Assembly (NCBI GenBank): GCA_001801665.1
Contig: MGYH01000039.1
Location: forward strand, 1 to 16,621
Direction: 5' to 3'
Length of the DNA: 16,621 nt
From: Gammaproteobacteria bacterium RIFCSPHIGHO2_12_FULL_45_12
GTDB lineage: Bacteria; Pseudomonadota; Gammaproteobacteria; DSM-16500
A program made the translations under genes and the position numbers. Positions 1-6,750 of this stretch are shown here, piece by piece. The notes below the pieces were generated by a model. It did not search any database. It was not told where the DNA came from and was given only the letters and a program-made list of their open reading frames with translations. Each line of letters starts with the position of its first letter. The first letter of the stretch is position 1.

Positions 1-1
1 T

Positions 2-331
2 TCAAATGATGATACTGTCGTGAATGCCTTGATCAAGAGTGGTGAAACGCACGCGGATGCCATGTGGCGCCTGCCGCTTTATGCGCCATATCGGGAAGCG
101 TTAAACAGTCCCATTGCGGATATCAATAATATGGCAATGGATGGTTATGGCGGCGCCATTACCGCGGCATTGTTTTTGCAAGCGTTTGTGCCGGATCACA
201 TTTCCTGGGTGCATATGGATTTGATGGCCTGGAATCTTAAGTCAAGGCCTGGCCGTCCACAGGGTGGTGAAGCGATGGCGTTGCGTGCCATCTATCATTA
301 CCTTGTGGATCGCTATGCGCCCGTGCTTTGA
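2..331 (+). CDS. M17 leucyl aminopeptidase family protein, 3' end only
   Basis: The reading frame is open from base 2, so the gene begins outside the window; the GTG at 20 is an internal codon, not a start. The visible 109 residues match the C-terminal part of the catalytic domain of M17 cytosol aminopeptidases, which are di-metal peptidases removing N-terminal residues from peptides in the cytoplasm. Recognisable stretches are MWRLPL, ADINNMAMDGYGGAITAALFL and WVHMDLMAWN, followed by RPGRPQGGEAMALRA near the C-terminus. The MAWN variant points to the leucyl aminopeptidase-like branch found in Legionella and Xanthomonas rather than classical E. coli PepA. The metal-binding and NTDAEGR motifs would lie upstream and cannot be checked. 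No clear terminator follows; 120 bp separate its stop from the stop of the converging ankyrin gene. Confidence 0.88.
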   Translation, partial: SNDDTVVNALIKSGETHADAMWRLPLYAPYREALNSPIADINNMAMDGYGGAITAALFLQAFVPDHISWVHMDLMAWNLKSRPGRPQGGEAMALRAIYHYLVDRYAPVL

Positions 332-451
332 TTCAGGCATGAAGAATAAAGGAGGACTGTGCGCGCCCATCATGACAAAGTCCTTTGAGAGGGGAGCCAC
401 AGAGCCATCTTGAAAACGTCACAGGAAAGCTCAGGCACACACTATGTTTGC

Positions 452-2071
452 TTACAATTGATTGTGAAATTCAGAGGCACTTCCCGTTTCATGAGCGGCA
501 GGCTTAGATTTAAAAATAGTAAACAGACTAAATGACTTGATAGCGGGTTGAATATCACTATTTTGTTTTTCCAGTTGAGTGAGATGCTGCTTGATTTTTT
601 TCAAGGTGCCGCTTTCAAGATTACACGAAAAAAAACCTTTTGTTTCCCAAAAACGGGCTCCTAACGGGGTGCCCTTATCCAGGCATTGCTTTAATACTGG
701 CATTTGCGTTTCAATAGGAAGTTTTTTAATGAAAGCTAAAATAGTCGATTTTTCCCATGTTCTCATTAATGTTAGTAATAAGTTGAGTGGGTCGCCACGG
801 TCTTTCTCAGGCAAATTGAGTGGTAACTCCTTATTTGACTTTTTAGAAGCAAAAGACCCCTCTTTCTTCTGTCTAGACGGGAAAGCGTTTTTAAAAAGTT
901 CTAGTAAAATGTCTGTAGGTTTAGGGCGCATTCCGAATCGCTCAGCGCATTTATCAAGCGTGCTGGTATAATGGCTTTCGATATCTTTTTCATGAATCCA
1001 TACTTCCCCGACTAATGCGGGATGTGTCATTAGCAGCCATTTGAAACAGGCAGAAGAGCCAGACGCGGCGACAAAGTGCAGGAAATTTAAGCCATTACTA
1101 GTTCTGCTGTCAGCAAGGTAAGGATATTTTTTAAGGAGGTAAAGGACGTATTCGATCGCTTGCGGGGAGCCAGAGAGAGCAGCAAAGTGTAGAATAGTTC
1201 GGCCATCATGATCACTGAAAGTAAGATTAGCAGGTCGTTTAGCTAAGGCTGCGATTGCTTCCGGGGGGCCAGAGAGAGCCGCATAGTGTTCAGCAGTTTG
1301 GCTTTGGGTATAAGGATCTGTGAAAACAATTCTAGAAAGTTGGTTAGTGAAGGCTTTGATTGCTTCCGCGGAGCCAGAGAGAGCCGCATAGTGCAGGAAA
1401 TTTGAGCCTGAGTTACTTGTCCATTGAGCTAGTTGAGGATATTTGCCAAGGACGGTTGTGATTGCTTCCGGGGAGCCAGAGAGAGCCGCATAGTGCAGGA
1501 AATTAAAGCCTTCTTTATTTTTCCAATGAGCTTGTTGAGGATATTTGCCAAGGACGGTTGTGATTGCTTCCGGGGAGCCAGAGAGAGCCGCATAGTGCAG
1601 GAAATTAAAGCCTCTTTTATCTGTGCATTGAGCTAGTTGAGGATATTTGCCAATGACGGCATTGATCGCCTCTGGGGAGCCAGAGACAGCCGCATAGCGC
1701 AGAAAATTCCAGCCGATAGTATCATTTTGGGCTGAAAACTCAGGGGTCAATATTTTATTTATAAAATTTAGCTCTCCGCTAAGTAGATATAATTGCCATG
1801 GTTCTGAAAAAGTGGGTGTTCGTGAGACATCTTTTAATCTGTTGACTGCTAAAAAAAGATGTTTAAAATTCGGCATAGGGTCAGCGGGAAAACTTGTGTG
1901 AAGAAGTTGGGACGAGATGCCTCGTTGTTCAAAATAAGGAACAAAGGAGGCTAGCTCATTGTCAGCAGGCAATGTTTTTTCATTAATAAACGATCGATCT
2001 ATCGGCATTTTAATGAGGCGGACGTTTTCTGCTTCGTCAGGCGGTATGGATAAAACTGTTTGAGATTGCAT
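452..2071 (-). CDS. Ankyrin-repeat protein, candidate secreted effector
   Basis: This 539-residue protein has an N-terminal region (1-115) without recognised domain and about seven ankyrin-type repeats of roughly 34 residues at 118-355, built on the pattern NFLHYAALSGSPEAI. A non-repeat C-terminal region (356-539) ends in a hydrophilic tail. There is no signal peptide or membrane segment. The start is supported by GAGGA six bases upstream (2078-2082 on the complement). Ankyrin repeats mediate protein-protein binding. In Legionella and Coxiella many such proteins are Dot/Icm type IV effectors acting in the host cell; that role here is inference from family and lineage, and no secretion signal can be proven by eye. 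The gene is flanked by converging pepA-like and diverging toxin-antitoxin genes and looks more AT-rich than the housekeeping genes, as expected for accessory DNA. Its function is not known. Confidence 0.88.
   Translation of the reverse strand: MQSQTVLSIPPDEAENVRLIKMPIDRSFINEKTLPADNELASFVPYFEQRGISSQLLHTSFPADPMPNFKHLFLAVNRLKDVSRTPTFSEPWQLYLLSGELNFINKILTPEFSAQNDTIGWNFLRYAAVSGSPEAINAVIGKYPQLAQCTDKRGFNFLHYAALSGSPEAITTVLGKYPQQAHWKNKEGFNFLHYAALSGSPEAITTVLGKYPQLAQWTSNSGSNFLHYAALSGSAEAIKAFTNQLSRIVFTDPYTQSQTAEHYAALSGPPEAIAALAKRPANLTFSDHDGRTILHFAALSGSPQAIEYVLYLLKKYPYLADSRTSNGLNFLHFVAASGSSACFKWLLMTHPALVGEVWIHEKDIESHYTSTLDKCAERFGMRPKPTDILLELFKNAFPSRQKKEGSFASKKSNKELPLNLPEKDRGDPLNLLLTLMRTWEKSTILAFIKKLPIETQMPVLKQCLDKGTPLGARFWETKGFFSCNLESGTLKKIKQHLTQLEKQNSDIQPAIKSFSLFTIFKSKPAAHETGSASEFHNQL
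1432..1737 (-). repeat. Three 102-bp tandem units coding for ankyrin repeats
   Basis: Units start at 1432, 1534 and 1636, exactly 102 bp (34 codons) apart. The first 79 bases of units 1 and 2 are identical; unit 3 is clearly related but more diverged. They encode consecutive ankyrin repeats of the protein at 452-2071. Such near-identity at DNA level indicates a recent duplication or gene conversion, and the array could expand or contract by recombination. Confidence 0.9.
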
Positions 2072-2174
2072 GGCGTGTCCTCGTTTGGTCGATTCTAGTG
2101 AGGTTCGTATTTTAACCCATCAAAGCTTATGAGGACCTTAAGGGGCTGCATTTTATGTGTGGAACCAATGCGAG

Positions 2175-2207
2175 GTTGAGAACCGCTATTTTACGTGAAT
2201 TCTCAAC
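2175..2207. repeat. Inverted repeat upstream of the ankyrin gene
   Basis: GTTGAGAA (2175-2182) and TTCTCAAC (2200-2207) are perfect 8-bp inverted repeats with a 17-base spacer. They lie in the divergent intergenic space between the ankyrin gene and the toxin-antitoxin pair. No T run follows on either side, so a terminator is unlikely; a protein-binding site or mRNA leader hairpin is possible. A 10-bp direct repeat CCCTTGGCGT also occurs nearby, at 2210-2219 and 2256-2265. Confidence 0.4.
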
Positions 2208-2268
2208 AGCCCTTGGCGTAAACACAGTCCATCATGGCGTTTATTAAAAAAATGACCCTTGGCGTCAT

Positions 2269-2298
2269 GTTGACTAAGTCATGTTAGTCCACTATAGT
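2269..2298 (+). promoter_or_regulatory. Promoter and operator candidate of the toxin-antitoxin pair
   Basis: TTGACT (2270-2275) and TATAGT (2293-2298) are separated by exactly 17 bp, a strong sigma-70 type match. GTTGACTA (2269-2276) and TAGTCCAC (2285-2292) form an inverted repeat matching at 7 of 8 positions that overlaps the -35 box and fills the spacer. This is the layout expected for autoregulation, where the antitoxin-toxin complex binds its own promoter. Because the promoter covers the ATG at 2281, the real antitoxin start must be the ATG at 2323. Confidence 0.7.
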
Positions 2299-2322
2299 AA
2301 AGTATTAACAGAGGATAACGCC

Positions 2323-2562
2323 ATGCTTGTCAATATACACGATGCCAAAACAAATTTTTCTAAATTAATTAATAAGGTACTGAAAGGTGATGACATTATC
2401 ATTGCGAGAGATGGTAAACCCTTGGTTCGACTTGTTGCTTATTCAGAAATGATAAATGAACGGCATGGCGGGCAACTGAAAGGCCTTATCGAAATCAGTG
2501 ACGATTTTGATGCGTCTTTACCTGAAGACCTCTTAAAACAATTTTATCAGGATGAAAAATAA
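2323..2562 (+). CDS. Type II antitoxin, Phd/YefM-like
   Basis: This is a 79-residue protein. Its N-terminal half (MLVNIHDAKTNFSKLINKV followed by IIIARDGKPLVRLV) is the typical Phd/YefM DNA-binding dimer fold that starts many type II antitoxins. The C-terminal tail, ending in PEDLLKQFYQDEK, is the likely flexible segment that covers the toxin. The start at 2323 is chosen over the ATG at 2281 because AGAGGA lies seven bases upstream of it and because the longer form would overlap the promoter. Its stop (TAA, 2560-2562) shares one base with the toxin ATG, giving translational coupling. In this family the antitoxin binds and neutralises the toxin and represses the operon. The pair is noticeably AT-rich compared with lepA or gltX, consistent with horizontal acquisition. 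Confidence 0.88.
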   Translation: MLVNIHDAKTNFSKLINKVLKGDDIIIARDGKPLVRLVAYSEMINERHGGQLKGLIEISDDFDASLPEDLLKQFYQDEK

Positions 2563-2939
2563 TGCGATATTTGCTTGATACACATGTTCTTTTATGGTGG
2601 CTAACAGAGCCCAAAAAGATACACATGAAAGCGCAAAAAATTATTCGGGACAGATCAAATGAAATTTTGGTAAGTAGCGCATCCTTTTGGGAAATTGCGA
2701 TTAAGAAAAGCATAGGGCGGCTGACTATGCCGCATAATTTACTTGAAACTGTCGCAATAGAAGGGTTTAAAATATTACCCATTATGCCAGATGAATGTAT
2801 AGGAGTAGCTGATTTGCCATTACTTCATGCCGATCCCTTTGATCGCCTGCTTGTTTTGCAAGCAAAATTATACGATTTAGTGATCATCACTAGAGATGCT
2901 AGGATTGCTGAATACCCTGCGATCACCGTATGGGCATAA
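2562..2939 (+). CDS. PIN-domain toxin, VapC-like ribonuclease
   Basis: The 125-residue protein is a complete PIN domain. The acidic residues expected to hold the catalytic metal are visible: D6 in YLLDTHVLLWW, E44 in SFWEIAIK, D94 in HADPFDRLL and D112 in TRDARI. This spacing is that of the small PIN toxins paired with Phd/YefM-type antitoxins. Characterised VapC proteins are Mg-dependent endoribonucleases that cut tRNA or rRNA and stop growth when freed from their antitoxin; the target here cannot be predicted. The start overlaps the antitoxin stop by one base. All four acidic positions are intact, so the toxin appears functional. A strong terminator-like hairpin follows 39 bp downstream. 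Confidence 0.9.
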   Translation: MRYLLDTHVLLWWLTEPKKIHMKAQKIIRDRSNEILVSSASFWEIAIKKSIGRLTMPHNLLETVAIEGFKILPIMPDECIGVADLPLLHADPFDRLLVLQAKLYDLVIITRDARIAEYPAITVWA

Positions 2940-2978
2940 CGGTTAGCCAAGACAAAAATGCTTGAAAATTTAATTGCT

Positions 2979-3020
2979 CAAGAATAGCCTGCTTTGCAGC
3001 CTATTCTTGCTTCTGTTTTT
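2979..3020 (+). terminator. Intrinsic terminator hairpin after the toxin gene
   Basis: CAAGAATAG (2979-2987) pairs perfectly with CTATTCTTG (3001-3009). After one C-C mismatch the stem continues with CTGC/GCAG around a TTT loop. The T-rich stretch CTTCTGTTTTT follows at 3010-3020. It fits termination of the rightward toxin operon; read leftward it could also stop tdh transcription, but the T tail on that side is poor. Confidence 0.7.
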
Positions 3021-3071
3021 CACGGTGAAAGTGATCAAGCCAGTATGATTCGGATTCTCTCATCTCATGGT

Positions 3072-4103
3072 TTAATCGTCCCAATTTAAAATCACTTTTC
3101 CAGCCTCGCCCGTTAGCATGACATCAAAAGCTTGCTGAAAATCCTGGACTGAAAATTCATGTGTAATGACAGGGGCAATTTGTAGCCCGCTTTGCAGCAT
3201 GGTTGTCATCTTGTACCAAGTGTCATACATTTCACGACCATAAATGCCTTTTATCGTGATCCCTTTCATGATGATGGCACTCCAGTCAATGCCAGTATGA
3301 TGCGGGAGAAATCCAAGCAAACCAATGTTACCCGCATGATTCATGTGACAAATCATGTCATTAAAGGCCTCTGCGTTGCCGGACATTTCAAGGCCCACAT
3401 CAAATCCCTCTTTCATGCCAAGTTCATGCATCACTTGCAAAATGGGTGTTTGAAGTGTGTTGATCGCGGCGGTTGCGCCCATGCGTTTGGCTAGTTCAAG
3501 ACGGTAGTCGTTAACATCCGTCACCACCACAAAACGCGCGCCGACATGTTTGGCGATGGCACACGCCATCATGCCAACGGGGCCTGCGCCTGTAATCAGG
3601 ACGTCTTCGCCCACCAGATCAAATGACAGGGCAGTGTGTGCGGCGTTCCCAAAGGGATCAAGGATGGCGGCTTGTTCGTCCGGAATGCTATCTGGCAAGG
3701 GATAGGCGTTGCTTGCGGGAATGCAAAGGTATTCGGCGAAGCAGCCATTGCGGGTCACGCCCACGCTGACATTGGAACGGCACAAGTGAGAACGTCCCGC
3801 GCGGCAATTGCGGCAATGCCCGCAAGCAAGGTGACCTTCACCTGAAACGCGGTCACCTGATTGAAAGTGTGAGGTGACTTCTTTGCCAATATCAACAATA
3901 TGACCCACAAACTCATGACCAACCGTCATGGGAACGTTTATGTTTGCCTTTGCCCATTCATCCCATTTATAAATATGCAAGTCCGTACCGCAAATGGCGG
4001 TTTTTTTAATTTTAATTAACACATCATTTGGCCCAACCACGGGCCGTGCCACCTCTTCCATCCATAAACCGACTTCACTTTTTGCTTTGACTAATGCTTT
4101 CAT
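3072..4103 (-). CDS. tdh: L-threonine 3-dehydrogenase
   Basis: This is a 343-residue zinc-dependent medium-chain dehydrogenase, close to the 341 residues of the E. coli enzyme. It oxidises L-threonine to 2-amino-3-ketobutyrate with NAD+. Catalytic zinc ligands and neighbours are present: C38, T40 and H43 in CGTDLHIY, and H63 and E64 in VGHEFVG. The structural zinc cysteines are C94, C97, C100 and C108. The Rossmann motif GAGPVG is at 172-177. The gene is last in a leftward operon, 12 bp after kbl, whose product takes over the unstable intermediate. All key residues are intact. Confidence 0.96.
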   Translation of the reverse strand: MKALVKAKSEVGLWMEEVARPVVGPNDVLIKIKKTAICGTDLHIYKWDEWAKANINVPMTVGHEFVGHIVDIGKEVTSHFQSGDRVSGEGHLACGHCRNCRAGRSHLCRSNVSVGVTRNGCFAEYLCIPASNAYPLPDSIPDEQAAILDPFGNAAHTALSFDLVGEDVLITGAGPVGMMACAIAKHVGARFVVVTDVNDYRLELAKRMGATAAINTLQTPILQVMHELGMKEGFDVGLEMSGNAEAFNDMICHMNHAGNIGLLGFLPHHTGIDWSAIIMKGITIKGIYGREMYDTWYKMTTMLQSGLQIAPVITHEFSVQDFQQAFDVMLTGEAGKVILNWDD

Positions 4104-4115
4104 GGGGATGCCTTG

Positions 4116-5309
4116 TTAATTGATTATGCCCAGTTGACGGCCAATTTTTTCAAATGCCTGGATGGCCTGATCCAGGTGATGTTTGTCATGTCCGGCTGAC
4201 ATTTGCGTGCGTATTCTGGCTTGGTCTTTGGGAACCACCGGGTACGAAAAGCCGACGACGTATATCCCTTCCTTGAGTAAGGCCTGAGCCATGGTGCTGG
4301 CTAATTTCGCATCGCCCAGCATGATGGGAATAATGGGATGGTCGCCAAGTGTCACCTTGAAACCCGCCTCTGTCATGTGGCGGCGAAAATAACGACTATT
4401 TTCATGCAATTTATGCATGAGATGACGATTGTCTCCGAGCATTTCAAGCACTTTAACCGAGGTGGCTGCCATTGCCGGAGCAAGTGAGTTTGAAAACAAA
4501 TAAGGACGGGAGCGTTGCCTCAACCACGCAATGATTTCTTTGCGCCCACTGGTGAAGCCGCCGGATGCGCCGCCCAGTGCCTTGCCAAGCGTGCTGGTAA
4601 GGATGTCAATGCGATCCATCACATGATGGTATTCAGGTGTGCCACGCCCATTCTCACCCATCAAACCAGTCGCATGCGAGTCATCCACCATGACCCATGC
4701 GTTATATTGGTCGGCAAGGTCACAAATGGCTTTCAGATTGGCGAGGGTGCCATCCATGGAAAAAACCCCGTCGGTTGCAATTAATTTGACGCGGCAGTGT
4801 TCTGCGGCTTTCAATTGCTGCTCAAGATCAGTCATGTTGTTGTTCTGGTAGCGAAAGCGCGCGGCTTTGCAAAGTCTCACCCCATCGATGATGCTGGCGT
4901 GATTTAATGCATCGCTAATCACCGCGTCTTCTGCGCCAAGCAAGGCTTCAAACAAGCCGCCATTAGCATCAAAACAAGATGAATACAGGATGGTATCTTC
5001 CATTTGTAAAAAAGCACTCAGGCTTGCTTCCAGCTTTTTGTGGATGGATTGCGTGCCGCAGATAAAGCGCACCGATGACATGCCGTAACCATAGTCATCC
5101 AGTGAGGTTTTGGCAGCGGCAATTAAGTCAGGGTGATCTGAGAGTCCAAGGTAGTTGTTCGCGCAGAGGTTAATCACTTCTTGCCCATCTTCCAATTGAA
5201 TCACGGCTTGTTGTGGGGAGGTGATGATGCGCTCGTCTTTATAAAGTCCTGCTGTTTTAAGCGCGTTTAATTCATCTGTCAAAAATGTTAAATAGGGCTG
5301 CTTGTTCAT
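4116..5309 (-). CDS. kbl: 2-amino-3-ketobutyrate CoA ligase (glycine C-acetyltransferase)
   Basis: This is a 397-residue PLP enzyme of the alpha-oxoamine synthase family, the same length class as E. coli Kbl. It cleaves 2-amino-3-ketobutyrate with CoA to glycine and acetyl-CoA. The PLP lysine is K243 in STLGKALGGASGG; D209 and H212 in VMVDDSHATG and the histidine of ALNHASIIDG (H137) are the expected cofactor contacts. The start has AAGGAA five bases upstream (5315-5320 on the complement). It lies between the flavin reductase gene (15-bp gap) and tdh (12-bp gap), so all three are very probably one transcript. Family members such as BioF share the fold, but pairing with tdh decides the assignment. 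Confidence 0.96.
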   Translation of the reverse strand: MNKQPYLTFLTDELNALKTAGLYKDERIITSPQQAVIQLEDGQEVINLCANNYLGLSDHPDLIAAAKTSLDDYGYGMSSVRFICGTQSIHKKLEASLSAFLQMEDTILYSSCFDANGGLFEALLGAEDAVISDALNHASIIDGVRLCKAARFRYQNNNMTDLEQQLKAAEHCRVKLIATDGVFSMDGTLANLKAICDLADQYNAWVMVDDSHATGLMGENGRGTPEYHHVMDRIDILTSTLGKALGGASGGFTSGRKEIIAWLRQRSRPYLFSNSLAPAMAATSVKVLEMLGDNRHLMHKLHENSRYFRRHMTEAGFKVTLGDHPIIPIMLGDAKLASTMAQALLKEGIYVVGFSYPVVPKDQARIRTQMSAGHDKHHLDQAIQAFEKIGRQLGIIN

Positions 5310-5324
5310 GGCGGTTCCTTTTTT

Positions 5325-6038
5325 TTAATAGCCTGGGAAATCTTCAACTTTGATTTTGTCTTCGGGTATTTCCATGTCAGTCAAGGTTTCATGCAGGGCA
5401 GTCACCATGGCAGGTGAGCCGCAAATATAATAAATGGGTTGATGAAGATCGGGAATATATTTTTTCAGCAAGGTGTGAGTGATAAAGCCTGATTCACCTT
5501 GCCAGTTCACCTCAGGCTTGACCAGCGTGTTAATCAGCTTGAAAGGCGCGTGCTGTTTCTCAAGTTCCATTAATTCATCTAAAAAAGCGGCATCCTCACG
5601 GGATTGGTTGCCATAAAACAAATAAAGCGCTTGTTTTGAATGTTGCTGAACAGCATGACGAATGATGCTGTAAAACGGAGTGATGCCAATGCCGCCTGCG
5701 ATCATGACAGCCGGTATTTTGCTATCTTCATGCAGGATGAATTGACCGGTGGGGCCTGCGAATTTAATGTCACTACCGAGTGGGAGAGCGTTTAAGACAC
5801 GTTTATAGGCGGAGGTTTGTGCGCGTGTCGCAATGGCTATGTGCGGGTCAGTTGGCGTGCTTAACAAGGAAAAACGTCGGGTGATGCCGCCTTTATCTGT
5901 TTCAGGCGGATTAATTAAGGTGAAACCGCCATACTGGCCTGGCGTAAAGGAAAAGTTGGCGGGTTTTTCAAAGTAAAACAGCAGGGTGTCTCTGGCAACT
6001 TCACGACGGTTGATGAGTTTCAGTGTGTAAATAGGCAT
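5325..6038 (-). CDS. FNR-type FAD/NAD(P)-binding oxidoreductase
   Basis: This is a 237-residue stand-alone reductase of the ferredoxin-NADP reductase superfamily. The N-terminal beta-barrel carries the FAD motif RRFS (54-57). The NAD(P)-binding half carries GGIGITPF (115-122) and the C-terminal CGSPAMV (206-212). No iron-sulfur cysteine cluster or extra domain is seen, so an external electron partner is expected. It is first in the operon with kbl and tdh, 15 bp upstream of kbl. A link to threonine breakdown is suggested only by this position; the substrate and partner are unknown. The ATG lacks a clear Shine-Dalgarno sequence. An imperfect operator-like inverted repeat, ATTGGT (6071-6076) / ACCAAT (6089-6094), lies in the leader. 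Confidence 0.87.
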   Translation of the reverse strand: MPIYTLKLINRREVARDTLLFYFEKPANFSFTPGQYGGFTLINPPETDKGGITRRFSLLSTPTDPHIAIATRAQTSAYKRVLNALPLGSDIKFAGPTGQFILHEDSKIPAVMIAGGIGITPFYSIIRHAVQQHSKQALYLFYGNQSREDAAFLDELMELEKQHAPFKLINTLVKPEVNWQGESGFITHTLLKKYIPDLHQPIYYICGSPAMVTALHETLTDMEIPEDKIKVEDFPGY

Positions 6039-6207
6039 GGAGGGTCTCGTGTGTTGGTGTTAAACGAGTGATTGGTGCTTGCTAGGTTACCAATATTTTA
6101 AGGGATGAGAAACCTTTGAATGCTATCGGTTATCCGGGCATTGACTGGTTAAGGCTAGCATGCGATACCGGTGTCCTTAGGGGAATGGCGCGCTTCTGGG
6201 TGAGATT

Positions 6208-6426
6208 TCAACTGCGTTGGGCAGGGAATTTGCGATGGGTTAACCGTGCTTGAAGCGTCGTTTCAAAAGCGAGTAGGGCCAGAAAATAAATCATCTGATG
6301 CAGGCCTTGCTCTGTCTGGGGAATATGGGCGTCTTTTAGTTGCTGCAACAACTGTTTTTTGGCCCGAGGCGGTAATTCCTCGGCAGCAACCAATCGCGTC
6401 AATTCTTCTGTTAAATGAGTCGGCAT
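6208..6426 (-). CDS. Small hypothetical protein, 72 residues
   Basis: I do not recognise this ORF. It encodes a mostly helical-looking protein with a charged N-terminal half (LPPRAKKQLLQQLKD) and a hydrophobic stretch MIYFLALLAFETTL at about 45-58. It is divergent from sdhE, 69 bp away. Upstream on its strand lies a TATAAT hexamer, but no good -35 box and no convincing Shine-Dalgarno sequence. The opposite-strand ORF over the same bases has a less protein-like composition, so this strand is preferred. It could be a small cytosolic or membrane-associated protein, or not a gene at all. Confidence 0.45.
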   Translation of the reverse strand: MPTHLTEELTRLVAAEELPPRAKKQLLQQLKDAHIPQTEQGLHQMIYFLALLAFETTLQARLTHRKFPAQRS

Positions 6427-6495
6427 TATATTAGTCTTCGCTTCAATGTTACCTTTATTCTTTATTATAGCAGGCAGAGTTGAAGAGGGGCTTAA

Positions 6496-6750
6496 ATGGA
6501 AGAAAATAATTTAAAAAAATTACGGTGGGCTTGTCGTCGAGGCATGCTGGAACTGGATGTTTTATTAGGGAATTTTCTGAAAGGCGGCTATCCTCAACTG
6601 ACAGAAGTCCATCAAAAACAGTTTAGCCGGCTACTGACCTTCCCTGATCCGGTATTATTGGCCTGGTTGCTTGGTAAAGAGACACCGGTTGAGGCTGAGA
6701 TGGCCCACATGGTGGATTTGATCCGTCGCCATGCCAGCCATTCCCGCTAA
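6496..6750 (+). CDS. sdhE: FAD assembly factor SdhE
   Basis: This 84-residue protein has the SdhE/YgfY signature: WACRRGMLELD at residues 11-21, with G16 and E19 of the RGxxE motif, followed by a small helical bundle (PDPVLLAWLLG and MVDLIRR). SdhE helps attach FAD covalently to the succinate dehydrogenase flavoprotein. In E. coli the same protein has also been described as CptB, antitoxin to CptA/YgfX. AGAGGGG five bases before the ATG supports the start. The last residues and the TAA stop come from a 144-bp mobile element inserted at 6735: the ending is RRHASHSR, whereas removal of the element and one duplication restores RRHAR followed by TAA at 6892-6894. The conserved core is unaffected, so function is probably retained. 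Confidence 0.93.
   Translation: MEENNLKKLRWACRRGMLELDVLLGNFLKGGYPQLTEVHQKQFSRLLTFPDPVLLAWLLGKETPVEAEMAHMVDLIRRHASHSR

Noticed and set aside
579..971. Rightward ORF of 130 codons opposite the ankyrin gene
   Set aside because: Antisense shadow of the ankyrin gene, which has a good start site and recognisable repeats.
1330..1737. Regularly spaced repeats taken as a CRISPR array
   Set aside because: Unit length 102 bp, no short spacers, and an open frame encoding ankyrin repeats throughout.
2281..2322. Upstream ATG giving a 93-residue antitoxin
   Set aside because: The promoter -10 and spacer lie within this stretch, and the Shine-Dalgarno sequence AGAGGA belongs to the ATG at 2323.
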